From Acinetobacter colistiniresistens (lineage in GTDB: Bacteria; Pseudomonadota; Gammaproteobacteria; Pseudomonadales; Moraxellaceae): 64,000 bases of DNA. This document shows, piece by piece, positions 55,101 to 62,278 of the stretch (position 1 is its first letter; every line of letters starts with the position of its first letter). The position numbers and the translations under genes were made by a program. The stretch spans positions 2,666,001 through 2,730,000 of the forward strand of contig NZ_CP102099.1 of the NCBI RefSeq assembly GCF_024582815.1, in the 5' to 3' direction. Below the pieces are notes generated by a model. The model was not told the origin of the DNA, searched no databases, and saw only the letters and a program-made list of their open reading frames with translations.

Positions 55101-55361
55101 CTTTAAGCCTGAACTGTATTGTCCTTTGAGCTGCTGTGCATCAATCGCAATTGCAGTCCCCGATTGTTCTGCAAATTGGTTCAACACATTGGCCAGTGTA
55201 CCTGCTGGAATATTGTAGGATTTTACAGCAACTGTTGCTGCATAAGCCGGTTGTAAGGGAAAAGCCAAGCTGCCAATACACAAGCTATGTACTGCAAATG
55301 CAAGTGTTGAGAATCGAAATACGTTCCGATTTCGCATTTGACCTTTTCCGACTTTCTTCAT
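52179..55361 (-). CDS. hphR: TonB-dependent haem/hemophilin receptor with STN domain (HphR-like)
   Basis: The 1060-aa outer-membrane receptor has a signal sequence (to about residue 42), an STN signalling domain (PAGTLANVLNQFAEQSG onward, about 50-115), a TonB box-like TPLVVYG (about 154), a plug domain (VIKGPSLERNTTTSVGGGVV, about 264) and a barrel ending LKVSWTTKF. The STN domain passes the occupied state to a FecR-type protein, whose gene and sigma factor lie upstream in the same direction. The client is the hemophore HphA, encoded next. It is longer than ordinary haem receptors because of the STN domain and long loops. Confidence 0.88.
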   Translation of the reverse strand: MKKVGKGQMRNRNVFRFSTLAFAVHSLCIGSLAFPLQPAYAATVAVKSYNIPAGTLANVLNQFAEQSGTAIAIDAQQLKGQYSSGLKGSYALEQGFQHILAASGFNAVKVGQGYTLTKKTAKNSNATSNAFDTVTTQTAPAQSSDKEVSVRLTPLVVYGQEDRDTQGSNRVYDANRSSVYAGKDYIERFKGTNPADVLQGMVGVYSGDARNSGALDPSVRGVQGVGRVPLTIDGTEQSIAVWRGYNGVNNRNYIDPNLIAGIEVIKGPSLERNTTTSVGGGVVVKTLEADDIVRPGKTFGAELKVEGSTNSIDPSLPDMSKIGKNYNDTTPWEDINGQKYDPDIYKKNRTRNDNSNFSGDDLAGRLALAMKQDKFDLLAVYAVRERGNYFSGTHGAGYYKRAEPSNSLDFIPYFAHSYKPGNEVPNTSSQMESWLFKAGYRPSDDQALKFTYRDTKNRFGEIMPSRIEWGLTPEIGVPQWPLSHIRSKAYSLEYKFKPETNQWVDFYANIWQTDTESETYTRGGWPTIIDFRDNRLINTAISHSDNRRQGISISNKAQLTGQLDLTLGGSFLKEKLTSDDIYGEYGPSYSLYQALPRAGRREEKTFDFNFNYRPASWLSFDAGMRYRSYWAFDDFLNKSIRDGIDPSLNPLFTKKSKVKEYNFEYRTMPKSYDAQQQRMLNLLTQRYAANNPDWDGRLETVPASETALYSRIWSQKNTLTWKADENGHLALADNILNQLNALGQKYVVIGSGFQPVVIEQTPIESAQKVKDSGWAPQLGASIHLTENNRLYIRYAEEYRLPSLFESTIGFSAMMPSQAIKPEHAFNYEVGYVYDMRNWLSSARNADIKLAYYYNKTKNVIERNQNLIFTNMDEQNLSGLELQSRFDNGAFFTDLSMAYNLKNEVCDSNSAINKMINSGTIQTDQGIQFRDAYQRCVDDGFPNGYLVTMSTPELSAHALFGARFLDERLELGARATFYKGYESPLRKNNDAGINKGYYLNVPLAWDDTWIFDAYARYQVDTYNTVEFVGNNLSNQFYIDPLTRSAMAAPGRTLKVSWTTKF

Positions 55362-55380
55362 TTTACCCGCCCCAGTAAAT

Positions 55381-55397
55381 GTAAATAAGAATCATTA
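55381..55397. promoter_or_regulatory. Possible Fur box upstream of hphR
   Basis: GTAAATAAGAATCATTA matches the Fur consensus weakly and lies about 20 bp before the hphR start. Confidence 0.4.
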
Positions 55398-55536
55398 AAC
55401 CTATTGAAATAAAATGATCCCAAATTTATTGCTTCTACTTACTATGACGAACAGCTTTTAAAAAGTGGAACCTGAATTTTAAAAAATTTAAATTTTTTTC
55501 TTGAATACAAATATTCAAAGCACTTATTCAGGTATT

Positions 55537-56547
55537 CTAAATATTATTTTTTGATGAAATAACAATAAGATAAGGTGTTATTTGATAAATCTTTAAATTT
55601 GGGAAAACCGTTGCCAATAATTTGAGCGCATCCTGTGTTTGATCCAAGGGCAAAACGGCATTCACTTGGATATGACTTAAAGCTTCTGCATTAAATAGGA
55701 TTTTACCTTTATAATTTTGATCTAATTCCTTTAATACCTGATCGAGCGGTAAATCCTCTACCATCAACTGATGTTTATTCCATTTTTGTTGTTCATTATA
55801 AATATTGAGTGCTGAAAGTGGTTGCACTCCGTTCTGATTCATACTCACAGCCTGCCCTGCACTTACAATCACTTGCTGTTTTGCATAGGGATTTGATGCA
55901 GCCTGTACACGTACCCGAGAATGCAACATTTTCAGCTCAGTTGCCACAGGTGTATAACTCACACTAAGAGTAGTTCCAAGCGCTTGAATCTGCCCATGTT
56001 TGGTTTTGACGAGAAATGGTCTTTGTGGATCTTTAGCAACATCGACATAGATTTGCCCCTGCACCAATTCAACAACGCGCTGATTGGCTTGGAAATCGAG
56101 ATTAACTGCACTTTTACTACGCAGAATTAAACGGGAACCATCTTGCAAGGTTTGTGTAGTCCACTGCGCTGAATCGCCCTGTATATCAGCGCTTAAATAT
56201 GCAATCGTGTTATCGGTCAAATAAAAAATACTACCACTGACTGCGAGCAATGCAATTACAAAAGCACTGCCTGCTCGCAGATGCTTATAAGATTTAGCGG
56301 AACCTAGACCCGCTTTAAGTGCTGACTTCACCACTTTTTTATGATGCGTATTTTAGGATACTTTCTGAATTGAGCGGATACACTGCTCAATATCTGCTGC
56401 AATTTTTTGATGTTGCAGGCTGCTTTGTTTCCATTGATTAAACTTTAATTGTGCATTTTTTCGGATCGACTCATCATCTGAACTGAGCTGCACGATCCAT
56501 AACGCAGCTTCCTCTACCAGTTGGTGCTGCTGTTTATCCATTGCCAT
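55537..56547 (-). pseudogene. FecR-type anti-sigma factor gene split by one in-frame stop
   Basis: The ATG at 56547 opens a frame of 64 codons (a DUF4880 cytoplasmic domain, MDKQQHQLVEEAALWIVQL) ending at TAA 56355-56353. The same frame goes on without another stop to 55537 and encodes the membrane anchor (AFVIALLAVSGSIFYL) and the periplasmic FecR domain. There is no shift: one codon change would restore a 336-aa protein of normal FecR length. A GTG at 56334 could start the second part. FecR relays HphR occupancy to the sigma factor upstream; here the relay appears cut. Cytoplasmic FecR fragments are known to activate FecI, so the effect may be constant activity. Confidence 0.85.
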
Positions 56548-57084
56548 TTAAATACTGACATCCATTTCTAAGCGAGTCTGATAACATCGAATTAAACAAC
56601 TGGCGAGATATTTTTGGATCATTTTGGTTGAGACACCCAATTGTTCTGCGGTCTCTTTATGGGTATAGCCTTCCAGATAATGTAAGATAAAAGCTTGTTG
56701 TGCTTTGACAGAAACATCTTCCAAGGCTTTACAGAGTTGGTCGAGTGCTTGAATAATCTGCATCTGATCTTCAGGCGAAGCAACCGCATCCAGCATGTAT
56801 TCCATCTGGCTTAAGCCATCGAGATATGCTTGTTCAATACGTTTACGACGAACCTGATCAATCAGTAAGTTTTTTGCAATGGAAGTAAGGTAAGCACGTG
56901 GTTCCTTGATACCCAAAAGCTCATCACGCGTCTGTAGCAGCTTAATAAATGTATCTTGAACCAGATCAGCGGCCTGATCAGTATTCCCAAGTTTTTGCCT
57001 CAACCATTGGTGAAGCCAACCTCTATGGTTTCTGTATAATTCATCTATAAGCAGAGGTGTTCTGTTCACAATGATCTGACTCAA
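56548..57084 (-). CDS. ECF sigma factor, FecI type, of the hemophilin locus
   Basis: The 178-aa protein has sigma region 2 (AADLVQDTFIKLLQTRDEL to IDQVRRKR, residues 38-80) and region 4 (GYTHKETAEQLGVSTKMIQKYL, about 143-165), with no extra domains. Start codon TTG at 57084 is read from the track; a GTG at 57066 is possible. The stop is adjacent to the FecR-type gene, and a Fur box lies 16 bp upstream. It would direct transcription of hphR and the following genes when the receptor is occupied. Confidence 0.88.
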   Translation of the reverse strand: MSQIIVNRTPLLIDELYRNHRGWLHQWLRQKLGNTDQAADLVQDTFIKLLQTRDELLGIKEPRAYLTSIAKNLLIDQVRRKRIEQAYLDGLSQMEYMLDAVASPEDQMQIIQALDQLCKALEDVSVKAQQAFILHYLEGYTHKETAEQLGVSTKMIQKYLASCLIRCYQTRLEMDVSI

Positions 57085-57099
57085 AACAAAGTGTTTTTA

Positions 57100-57120
57100 A
57101 ATGATAATAATTATCATTTA
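57100..57120. promoter_or_regulatory. Fur box upstream of the ECF sigma factor gene
   Basis: AAATGATAATAATTATCATTT is an almost perfect palindrome fitting the Fur consensus. Low iron would switch on the sigma factor and so the haem locus. Confidence 0.85.
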
Positions 57121-57138
57121 AAAAATCAAGCAAGAATC

Positions 57139-57546
57139 TTACAATCTTGTATTGGCTGTTATTTTTCCATCTTCGCTAGATTGCAACCAGTTATAGCCCA
57201 TTGCATAGACCGGGAAATTAAATTTTTTAAGATGTTCTATCTCTTGTTTATTAATTGGTGGAAATGATTCTTTAGGAGTCCATATTTGGGATTCGTTCTT
57301 ATCCAATAAACTTTGCCACTCATAAATTGATTCTTGTTGCTTGATTTGCTGAATACCCACCATTCCTCCTCCATTTCCCAGCTTCCAGACAGGTTTTTTG
57401 AGTGCTGTATTAAAAATATTTGACCCCATAATTCCTGGTACAAAGATAACTGGAATGGTATCTTGCAAAGGAATTTCCAGATGAGTGCCTGTTTTATTAG
57501 ATGTCGGGCTTGTTGCAGATTTTGTTTGTGAAACGATCTCAGCCAT
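57139..57546 (-). pseudogene. Remnant of a Tle4-like lipase with internal deletion and missing C-terminus
   Basis: The 135-codon frame begins like the two full lipases (DTIPVIFVPGIMGSN, residue about 30) and keeps KQQESIYEWQSLL and FPVYAMGYNWLQSSED. Compared with them it lacks about 80 residues between GNGGG and MVGIQQ and everything after YNWLQSSED, including the catalytic THSMGG. It starts two bases after the frameshifted Tli4 gene, the usual module order. The deletion joins two Gly-rich stretches, suggesting recombination between short repeats. It cannot be a working lipase. Confidence 0.85.
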
Positions 57547-57547
57547 T

Positions 57548-58605
57548 TTATTTTTCCTTCTTGTTATTTGGTGAAATTTGAAGACTATTTAAAATAAAAT
57601 CATGCAATTGAAATACGGCTTTTTGGCTAATCGTTGACTGTAATGCTTCATCACTATGGACTAGCTCTGCACTTTCTAGGCTGTAATGAATAAAAGGATC
57701 ATTATCATTCTCTAATGAACCTAAATACTGCCATGCCGCCGACTCAAAGCCGCGCTCAAAAAAACCCCTACGGTGTGCATGACCAAATATCTCTTCACCT
57801 GCCAAACCATGAATTACTTTTTTCTGTTCTCTTAGATTTTCTGTGCTCATCATTGTCTTAAAAATCAAAGGGGCATTGGCTTCATTTTCTTTCACCATTT
57901 CAATCAAAGGGCGATCTGACTCCAACCGAACACGATGCTCAATATCGACTCTAACTCGAGGGTAGCTTGGAAAGCTAAAATGCAAATATCCACCTGTAAA
58001 TGGGATATTTTTACTCATATCGTCTAAGATAAAAAATTCTTTCCAGCATAGACCAGCCTGCTCCTCGCCTTTAGTAGATCTTATTTTTATACTTTTAGAT
58101 TATGTTGTATTTCTGTTATTGCTTCATCTAAAAGATCATTGCTTGCACCACTTTTTAAAATCAGAAATTTATTGGGTCGAAGATATAAATAAGCATAAAT
58201 TTCATAGGAGCCTTTTGTATATTCTGTTGGCCTATAGACGACAATATGGCTTACTGTATGACCAGTTGAGTCTAAAGGACCTTGCATTTCTTGCTTTAAT
58301 AAAACCCCTTCAGTTTCATGCGGTTCATGCTTTAAATACTGAATTTTATCATCAATCAATTTTTGAAAAGCATCATAATTTTTTATATCTTCTAAAACTT
58401 CAATACGACTTCCATTGTAGTTAAAATTGCTATATTCCACTTCTGTTTCTTTCGGTACAGTCATTTCAATACGACCAAAACATACTTTCTTTGGATTACT
58501 ATAATCAATCACTTGAATTCCTTCTTTCTGTTTCTCAACATTTGAACATGCACTAAAAGAGATTACTGTTAGGGTACAAAGTGCTAAGCACTTAAATAAT
58601 TTCAT
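57548..58605 (-). pseudogene. Tli4-family immunity lipoprotein gene with a frameshift
   Basis: Two parts are separate as written: 58605-58087 encodes the lipoprotein signal (FSAC lipobox) and Tli4 N-terminal domain, and 58018-57548 encodes the C-terminal domain. Adding one T to the run at 58093-58096 joins them as QHNLKSIKIR...AGLCWKEFFILDDM, exactly as in the intact copy at 60768-61835. The shift is thus a one-base loss. Tli4 proteins protect the periplasm from Tle4 phospholipases; this copy would yield only half proteins. Its paired lipase is also broken, so protection may no longer matter. Confidence 0.85.
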
Positions 58606-58625
58606 TATTAACCTTCCGTGATGCT

Positions 58626-58844
58626 TTATTCTGGAGAAAATACTTCAATATTGAGCGCAGTCATTACATCTTTAGAAAACACACTGGTTTTACCATCTTC
58701 ACCAGATACGCCTTCAAAAACCTGTCCATCTTCAGCCGTGATTTTGTACTTCAGATTTTTTGCAGGTGCACCATCTGGGTAATGTAAAATAAAATGTTCA
58801 TCATAAGTGAAAATAGTTTTTCTCAATTCCAAAAGACTATTCAC
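58626..58844 (-). CDS. Small beta-rich protein, VgrG-tail / transthyretin-like, copy A
   Basis: The frame runs from a GTG at 58844 for 72 aa and has no clear ribosome site. The core YDEHFILHYPDGAPAKNL and VFEGVSGEDGKT resembles the transthyretin-like C-terminal tails of many VgrG spike proteins, which hold effectors. It is nearly identical to the copy at 61852-62058 through the middle of the protein. Each copy stands before a Tli4 gene. It may be a free-standing adaptor or a duplicated 3' end of vgrG carried along with the effector module. Confidence 0.55.
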   Translation of the reverse strand: MNSLLELRKTIFTYDEHFILHYPDGAPAKNLKYKITAEDGQVFEGVSGEDGKTSVFSKDVMTALNIEVFSPE

Positions 58845-59050
58845 ATTAATTTTAGAAAATAGATGCCATAAAATGATATTTCTGCCTTTCAGGCAGATAC
58901 ATTGGCATAATTATTTCACTTTGCTAAAAATAGTTTATAGAAATATAGAGCTTACACAAAAATAATTTACAGGCTCCTTACATATTTAAAACCTGAAGCG
59001 AAGGTCATCTATACGCCCCCTTTAATTTATCTAAACTTCGGCTGAATATT
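58660..59050. repeat. Direct repeat copy A (tail gene, spacer and lipase end)
   Basis: This region is nearly identical to 61884-62278, about 3.2 kb away. It covers the end of the lipase gene, the intergenic spacer with a CTGCC/GGCAG stem-loop, and most of the small tail gene. It marks the unit of the tandem duplication. Confidence 0.8.
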
Positions 59051-60781
59051 GTTTTCTTTGATGATCTTTACAATCGAGTAAAGTACAGAACGTTTGACAT
59101 GGGCATTGTTATAACTACCTTGATGATCAAATCCCGTCATTTTAAAAACTTGTTTTACTCCCTTTTGTTTTAACGGCGCACAACCTGATTGATAAGGCAC
59201 AGTGCCATCACCTGGTGCATCTTGAGTAGAGATTGCAAAACTACCTAGCTTGCCACTCGATAATAAGATATAACGAATACCATTATTCTCAAGGGCTAAG
59301 TCTCGGTTATTAACATCAGATCCTTTACCTTCTTTAATTTTTTCTATTTGTTCTTGAACGGTTTTTTGACGATATATCCCAATTTGTTGTGCCGTAGCTC
59401 TTGGTAGAGTTTGTAACTGTCGGGGGCTAAGCCCTCTCAGTTGGCGATCAAGTGACCAAGTCAATGTCCCAAAGCTCATAAACTTCTTATCATGCCCATA
59501 ATTGACATAGGTACAAGCATGATATTGTTTAGCTATCGAGGCGTGGAATTTCTTAACCTTATCAATTTTAAGTTTATAAACTTCTTTAGGATTATTATCA
59601 GGGTTGTCACCTTTTACCATCTTTGCTGGGTCAACAAGCTCTTCTCTTACCATTTCCCACCAGACTTTGTCGGCCTTATAAATTTGTTCATAAGGATCAA
59701 CCTCGCCGCGAACATTCTTAGTCGGGAGCTTTACCTGCATTAATTGATTATGCTCATTCTTACCTTGCAAGGTTAACCATGGTTGACGGTTATTGTATTC
59801 CGCATTAGGTAACAGTTCTAAGCCACCTGGAGAGTTAGCCAATACTGCGGTAACATGTTCAGTATCTTTACCCAATACAAAAGAGGTGACCCAAGGCTTG
59901 ACACCCCCACCTTCATAAGATCCAGAGACAATCCTACGATAGGCCGCAGCCGCACCATCAGCGGGCATAACACCATGGACAACTCCTGCGATATCATCTC
60001 CACAGAGTTGAGCTAAACGTCGGGTGACCAAACCTCCCATTGAATGCGTCACAATAATAAATTTATGAAATTTGGAACCATACTCGGCTTTTATTTTTTC
60101 TAATTTTTTTACAATTATTTGAGCGGAATCTTCATTAGATTGGAGCCAGTTATAGCCCATCGCATAGACAGGAAAATTAAATTTTTTAAGATGGTCAATT
60201 TCTGCTGTGGAAGCTGCTTGAAATGGTTCTTCAAATTCCCATTTTGATGTTTCATTTGAGCTAAGTAAACTTTGCCATTCATAAATTGCTTCTTGTTGTT
60301 TCATTTGGACCATAACAGCATATCCACCTCCAACCCCACCGCCATAGAGGGGCCTATCTTGTAAACTAACATTGTTCAATGCTAATTGTAAGTAGGTTAA
60401 AATATTGCCATAACTATCCCAATGAACTGTCCCCCAATAACGTTTCCTAAGCGTTGCTTCATTCAACCTTAAGCGTTGATCAACCTGAATAGTGCCTGAA
60501 TCATCAACAGATGTTTGTTGAGGATCTAATTGTCGTTGTAATTCTTCGGGTTTTAGTTGGGATCGTTTATTTGCTGTTTTCAGACCTCCTACTGTGCTAT
60601 TTGGCATGTCCCATACTTTACCAAGTTTTTGATGTTTAATATTTGAGCCCATGATCCCTGGTACAAAAATGATAGGAATGGTATCTGGCAATGGCACTTC
60701 TACGGTAGTCCCCATGCGATTACTTGTCGGTGATGTTGCTGAATGAGCGGTTACCACAGATGAATTATTACTTTTCCCCAT
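59027..60781 (-). CDS. Tle4-like type VI secretion phospholipase, copy A
   Basis: The ATG at 60781 overlaps the Tli4 stop by 14 bases and gives 584 aa; a start five codons upstream is less likely. The fold is an alpha/beta hydrolase of the PGAP1/LCAT-like type. PIIFVPGIMGSN (about 38-49) is the oxyanion region, Ser247 in VTHSMGG the nucleophile, the Asp in GDGTVPYQS (about 525) and His in GFDHQGS (about 553) the likely triad partners. Tle4 effectors are injected by the type VI system and attack phospholipids of rival cells. The adjacent Tli4-like immunity gene supports this. No secretion-machine genes are in the window. Confidence 0.82.
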   Translation of the reverse strand: MGKSNNSSVVTAHSATSPTSNRMGTTVEVPLPDTIPIIFVPGIMGSNIKHQKLGKVWDMPNSTVGGLKTANKRSQLKPEELQRQLDPQQTSVDDSGTIQVDQRLRLNEATLRKRYWGTVHWDSYGNILTYLQLALNNVSLQDRPLYGGGVGGGYAVMVQMKQQEAIYEWQSLLSSNETSKWEFEEPFQAASTAEIDHLKKFNFPVYAMGYNWLQSNEDSAQIIVKKLEKIKAEYGSKFHKFIIVTHSMGGLVTRRLAQLCGDDIAGVVHGVMPADGAAAAYRRIVSGSYEGGGVKPWVTSFVLGKDTEHVTAVLANSPGGLELLPNAEYNNRQPWLTLQGKNEHNQLMQVKLPTKNVRGEVDPYEQIYKADKVWWEMVREELVDPAKMVKGDNPDNNPKEVYKLKIDKVKKFHASIAKQYHACTYVNYGHDKKFMSFGTLTWSLDRQLRGLSPRQLQTLPRATAQQIGIYRQKTVQEQIEKIKEGKGSDVNNRDLALENNGIRYILLSSGKLGSFAISTQDAPGDGTVPYQSGCAPLKQKGVKQVFKMTGFDHQGSYNNAHVKRSVLYSIVKIIKENNIQPKFR

Positions 60782-61835
60782 CTTTGTTAACCTCATTATT
60801 GGAGCTGACTCGTATGCTACTTAATATAAAGTGTCCCAATTGCACAACAGCTTTCTGGTTAACCAAAGCATCGCCATAGCCTTCATTATCCTTTTCATTT
60901 TCACTACTTAGATGAAAACCAATTAAAGGATGATGCGGATCATCTAAATTTCCTAAGTATTGCCAGTCCATAATCTCAAACCCGCGTTGAAATGGTTTGC
61001 GAAGAGCCGTATTAATACTATATTCCTCTCCTAATAAGCCATTAACCTCTCTTTCTGCAATATTGATTTCTGTATCCTTGGTCAATGTCTTGACCTCAAG
61101 AGGGAGCTCGGCTTTATTTTGCTTAACCATTGCAATAAAGGGGGCATCAGATTCATATCGCCCCCTATTATCGACATGTGCCCGTACTTCTGGATAGGAA
61201 GGAAAGGTAAATGATACAGAGGCATTAAAATGCCTATTTTCATCCATATTATCCACAATAAAAATTTTATCCCAACACAAACCGGCCTGATTTTCACCTT
61301 TAGGCGCTCTTATTTTTATACTTTTTAAGTTATGCTGCATTCTATTAATAGAGCGATCTAAATATTCATTGCTAGCACTACTTTTAAGAATGAGCAGTTG
61401 TTTCATACCCAAATAAAGGTAGCCGTAAATTTCATATGAGGTTTTCGTATATTCTGTAGGTCTAGATACAAGAATATAACTTATAGAACCATCAATCGCT
61501 TTCATCGGACCTGGCAGTTCTTGTTTTAAAAGCGTCCCTTCTGTTTCATGTGGAGAATTTTTTAAAGTTTCAATCTTATCCTTAATATATTTTTGATAAT
61601 CTTGATAGGACTTTACACTTGCCTCTATCTCAAAATCACTGCCATTAAAGTTCAGTGGGCCATAAGTCACTTGGGTTTCTTTAGGGACATTAACTTCCAG
61701 GCGACCAATACATACTGTTTTAGGTTGGTTATAATCCATCTCTTTAATTCCTGGTTGTTCTTTATTCGGAGAAGAGCATGCATTTAAGGAGCATATTGCG
61801 ATTAAGCCAATAACTAGGCTCTTACTTAATTTCAT
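60768..61835 (-). CDS. Tli4-family immunity lipoprotein, intact
   Basis: The ATG at 61835, with AGGAAG upstream, gives 355 aa; the longer frame from 61850 adds five residues. A type II signal peptide ends in the lipobox LNAC (Cys about residue 20), so the protein is anchored in the periplasm. The Tli4 N-terminal domain (to about 180) contains GRLEVNVPKETQV and PTEYTKTSYEIYGYLY, and the C-terminal domain begins near AGLCWDKIFIVDN. It should bind and block the Tle4-like lipase whose gene overlaps its 3' end. It is the only intact immunity gene in the window. Confidence 0.87.
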   Translation of the reverse strand: MKLSKSLVIGLIAICSLNACSSPNKEQPGIKEMDYNQPKTVCIGRLEVNVPKETQVTYGPLNFNGSDFEIEASVKSYQDYQKYIKDKIETLKNSPHETEGTLLKQELPGPMKAIDGSISYILVSRPTEYTKTSYEIYGYLYLGMKQLLILKSSASNEYLDRSINRMQHNLKSIKIRAPKGENQAGLCWDKIFIVDNMDENRHFNASVSFTFPSYPEVRAHVDNRGRYESDAPFIAMVKQNKAELPLEVKTLTKDTEINIAEREVNGLLGEEYSINTALRKPFQRGFEIMDWQYLGNLDDPHHPLIGFHLSSENEKDNEGYGDALVNQKAVVQLGHFILSSIRVSSNNEVNKDGEK

Positions 61836-61851
61836 CAGGTCTTCCTGCATT

Positions 61852-62058
61852 TTATTCAGGTAAAAGTACTTCGATTTTTAAAGCACTCATTACATCTTTT
61901 GTACAAACGTCCGTTTTACCATCTTCACCAGATACTCCCTCAAAAACCTGTCCATCTTCAGCCGTGATTTTGTACTTCAGATTTTTTGCAGGTGCACCAT
62001 CTGGATAGTGCAAAATAAAATGTTCATCATAAATGGAAATAGTTTTTATCAATTCCAA
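61852..62058 (-). CDS. Small beta-rich protein, VgrG-tail / transthyretin-like, copy B
   Basis: The frame begins at a TTG at 62058 and encodes 68 aa. It is nearly identical to copy A through FILHYPDGAPAKNLKYK and VFEGVSGEDGKT. Compared with A it has four extra bases (CCAA, near 62055, forward strand) right after the position of copy A's GTG start, so that start is out of frame here. Thus copy B may be untranslated or start at a weak codon. This supports the idea that it is a relic of a vgrG tail rather than a needed adaptor. Confidence 0.5.
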   Translation of the reverse strand: MELIKTISIYDEHFILHYPDGAPAKNLKYKITAEDGQVFEGVSGEDGKTDVCTKDVMSALKIEVLLPE

Positions 62059-62278
62059 CCAAAAGATGATTCACATTGATTTTAGAAAAATAAATGCCAC
62101 AAAATAATGTATCTGCCTTTTAGGCAGATACATTGGCATAATTATTTCAATTTTCTAAAAATAGTTTATAGAAATATAGAGCTTACACAAAAATAATTTA
62201 CAGGCTTCTTACATATTTAAAACCTGAAGCGAAGGTCATCTATACGCTTCCTTTAATTTATCTAAACTTCGGCTGAAT
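61884..62278. repeat. Direct repeat copy B
   Basis: The counterpart of 58660-59050; it includes the end of lipase B, the spacer and most of the second small tail gene. Confidence 0.8.
62107..62133. terminator. 11-bp perfect stem-loop between lipase B and the tail gene
   Basis: ATGTATCTGCC (62107-62117) and GGCAGATACAT (62123-62133) flank TTTTA. The copy A spacer keeps only the core TCTGCC/GGCAGA (58881-58897). It may end the lipase transcript, though no T tract follows. Confidence 0.5.
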
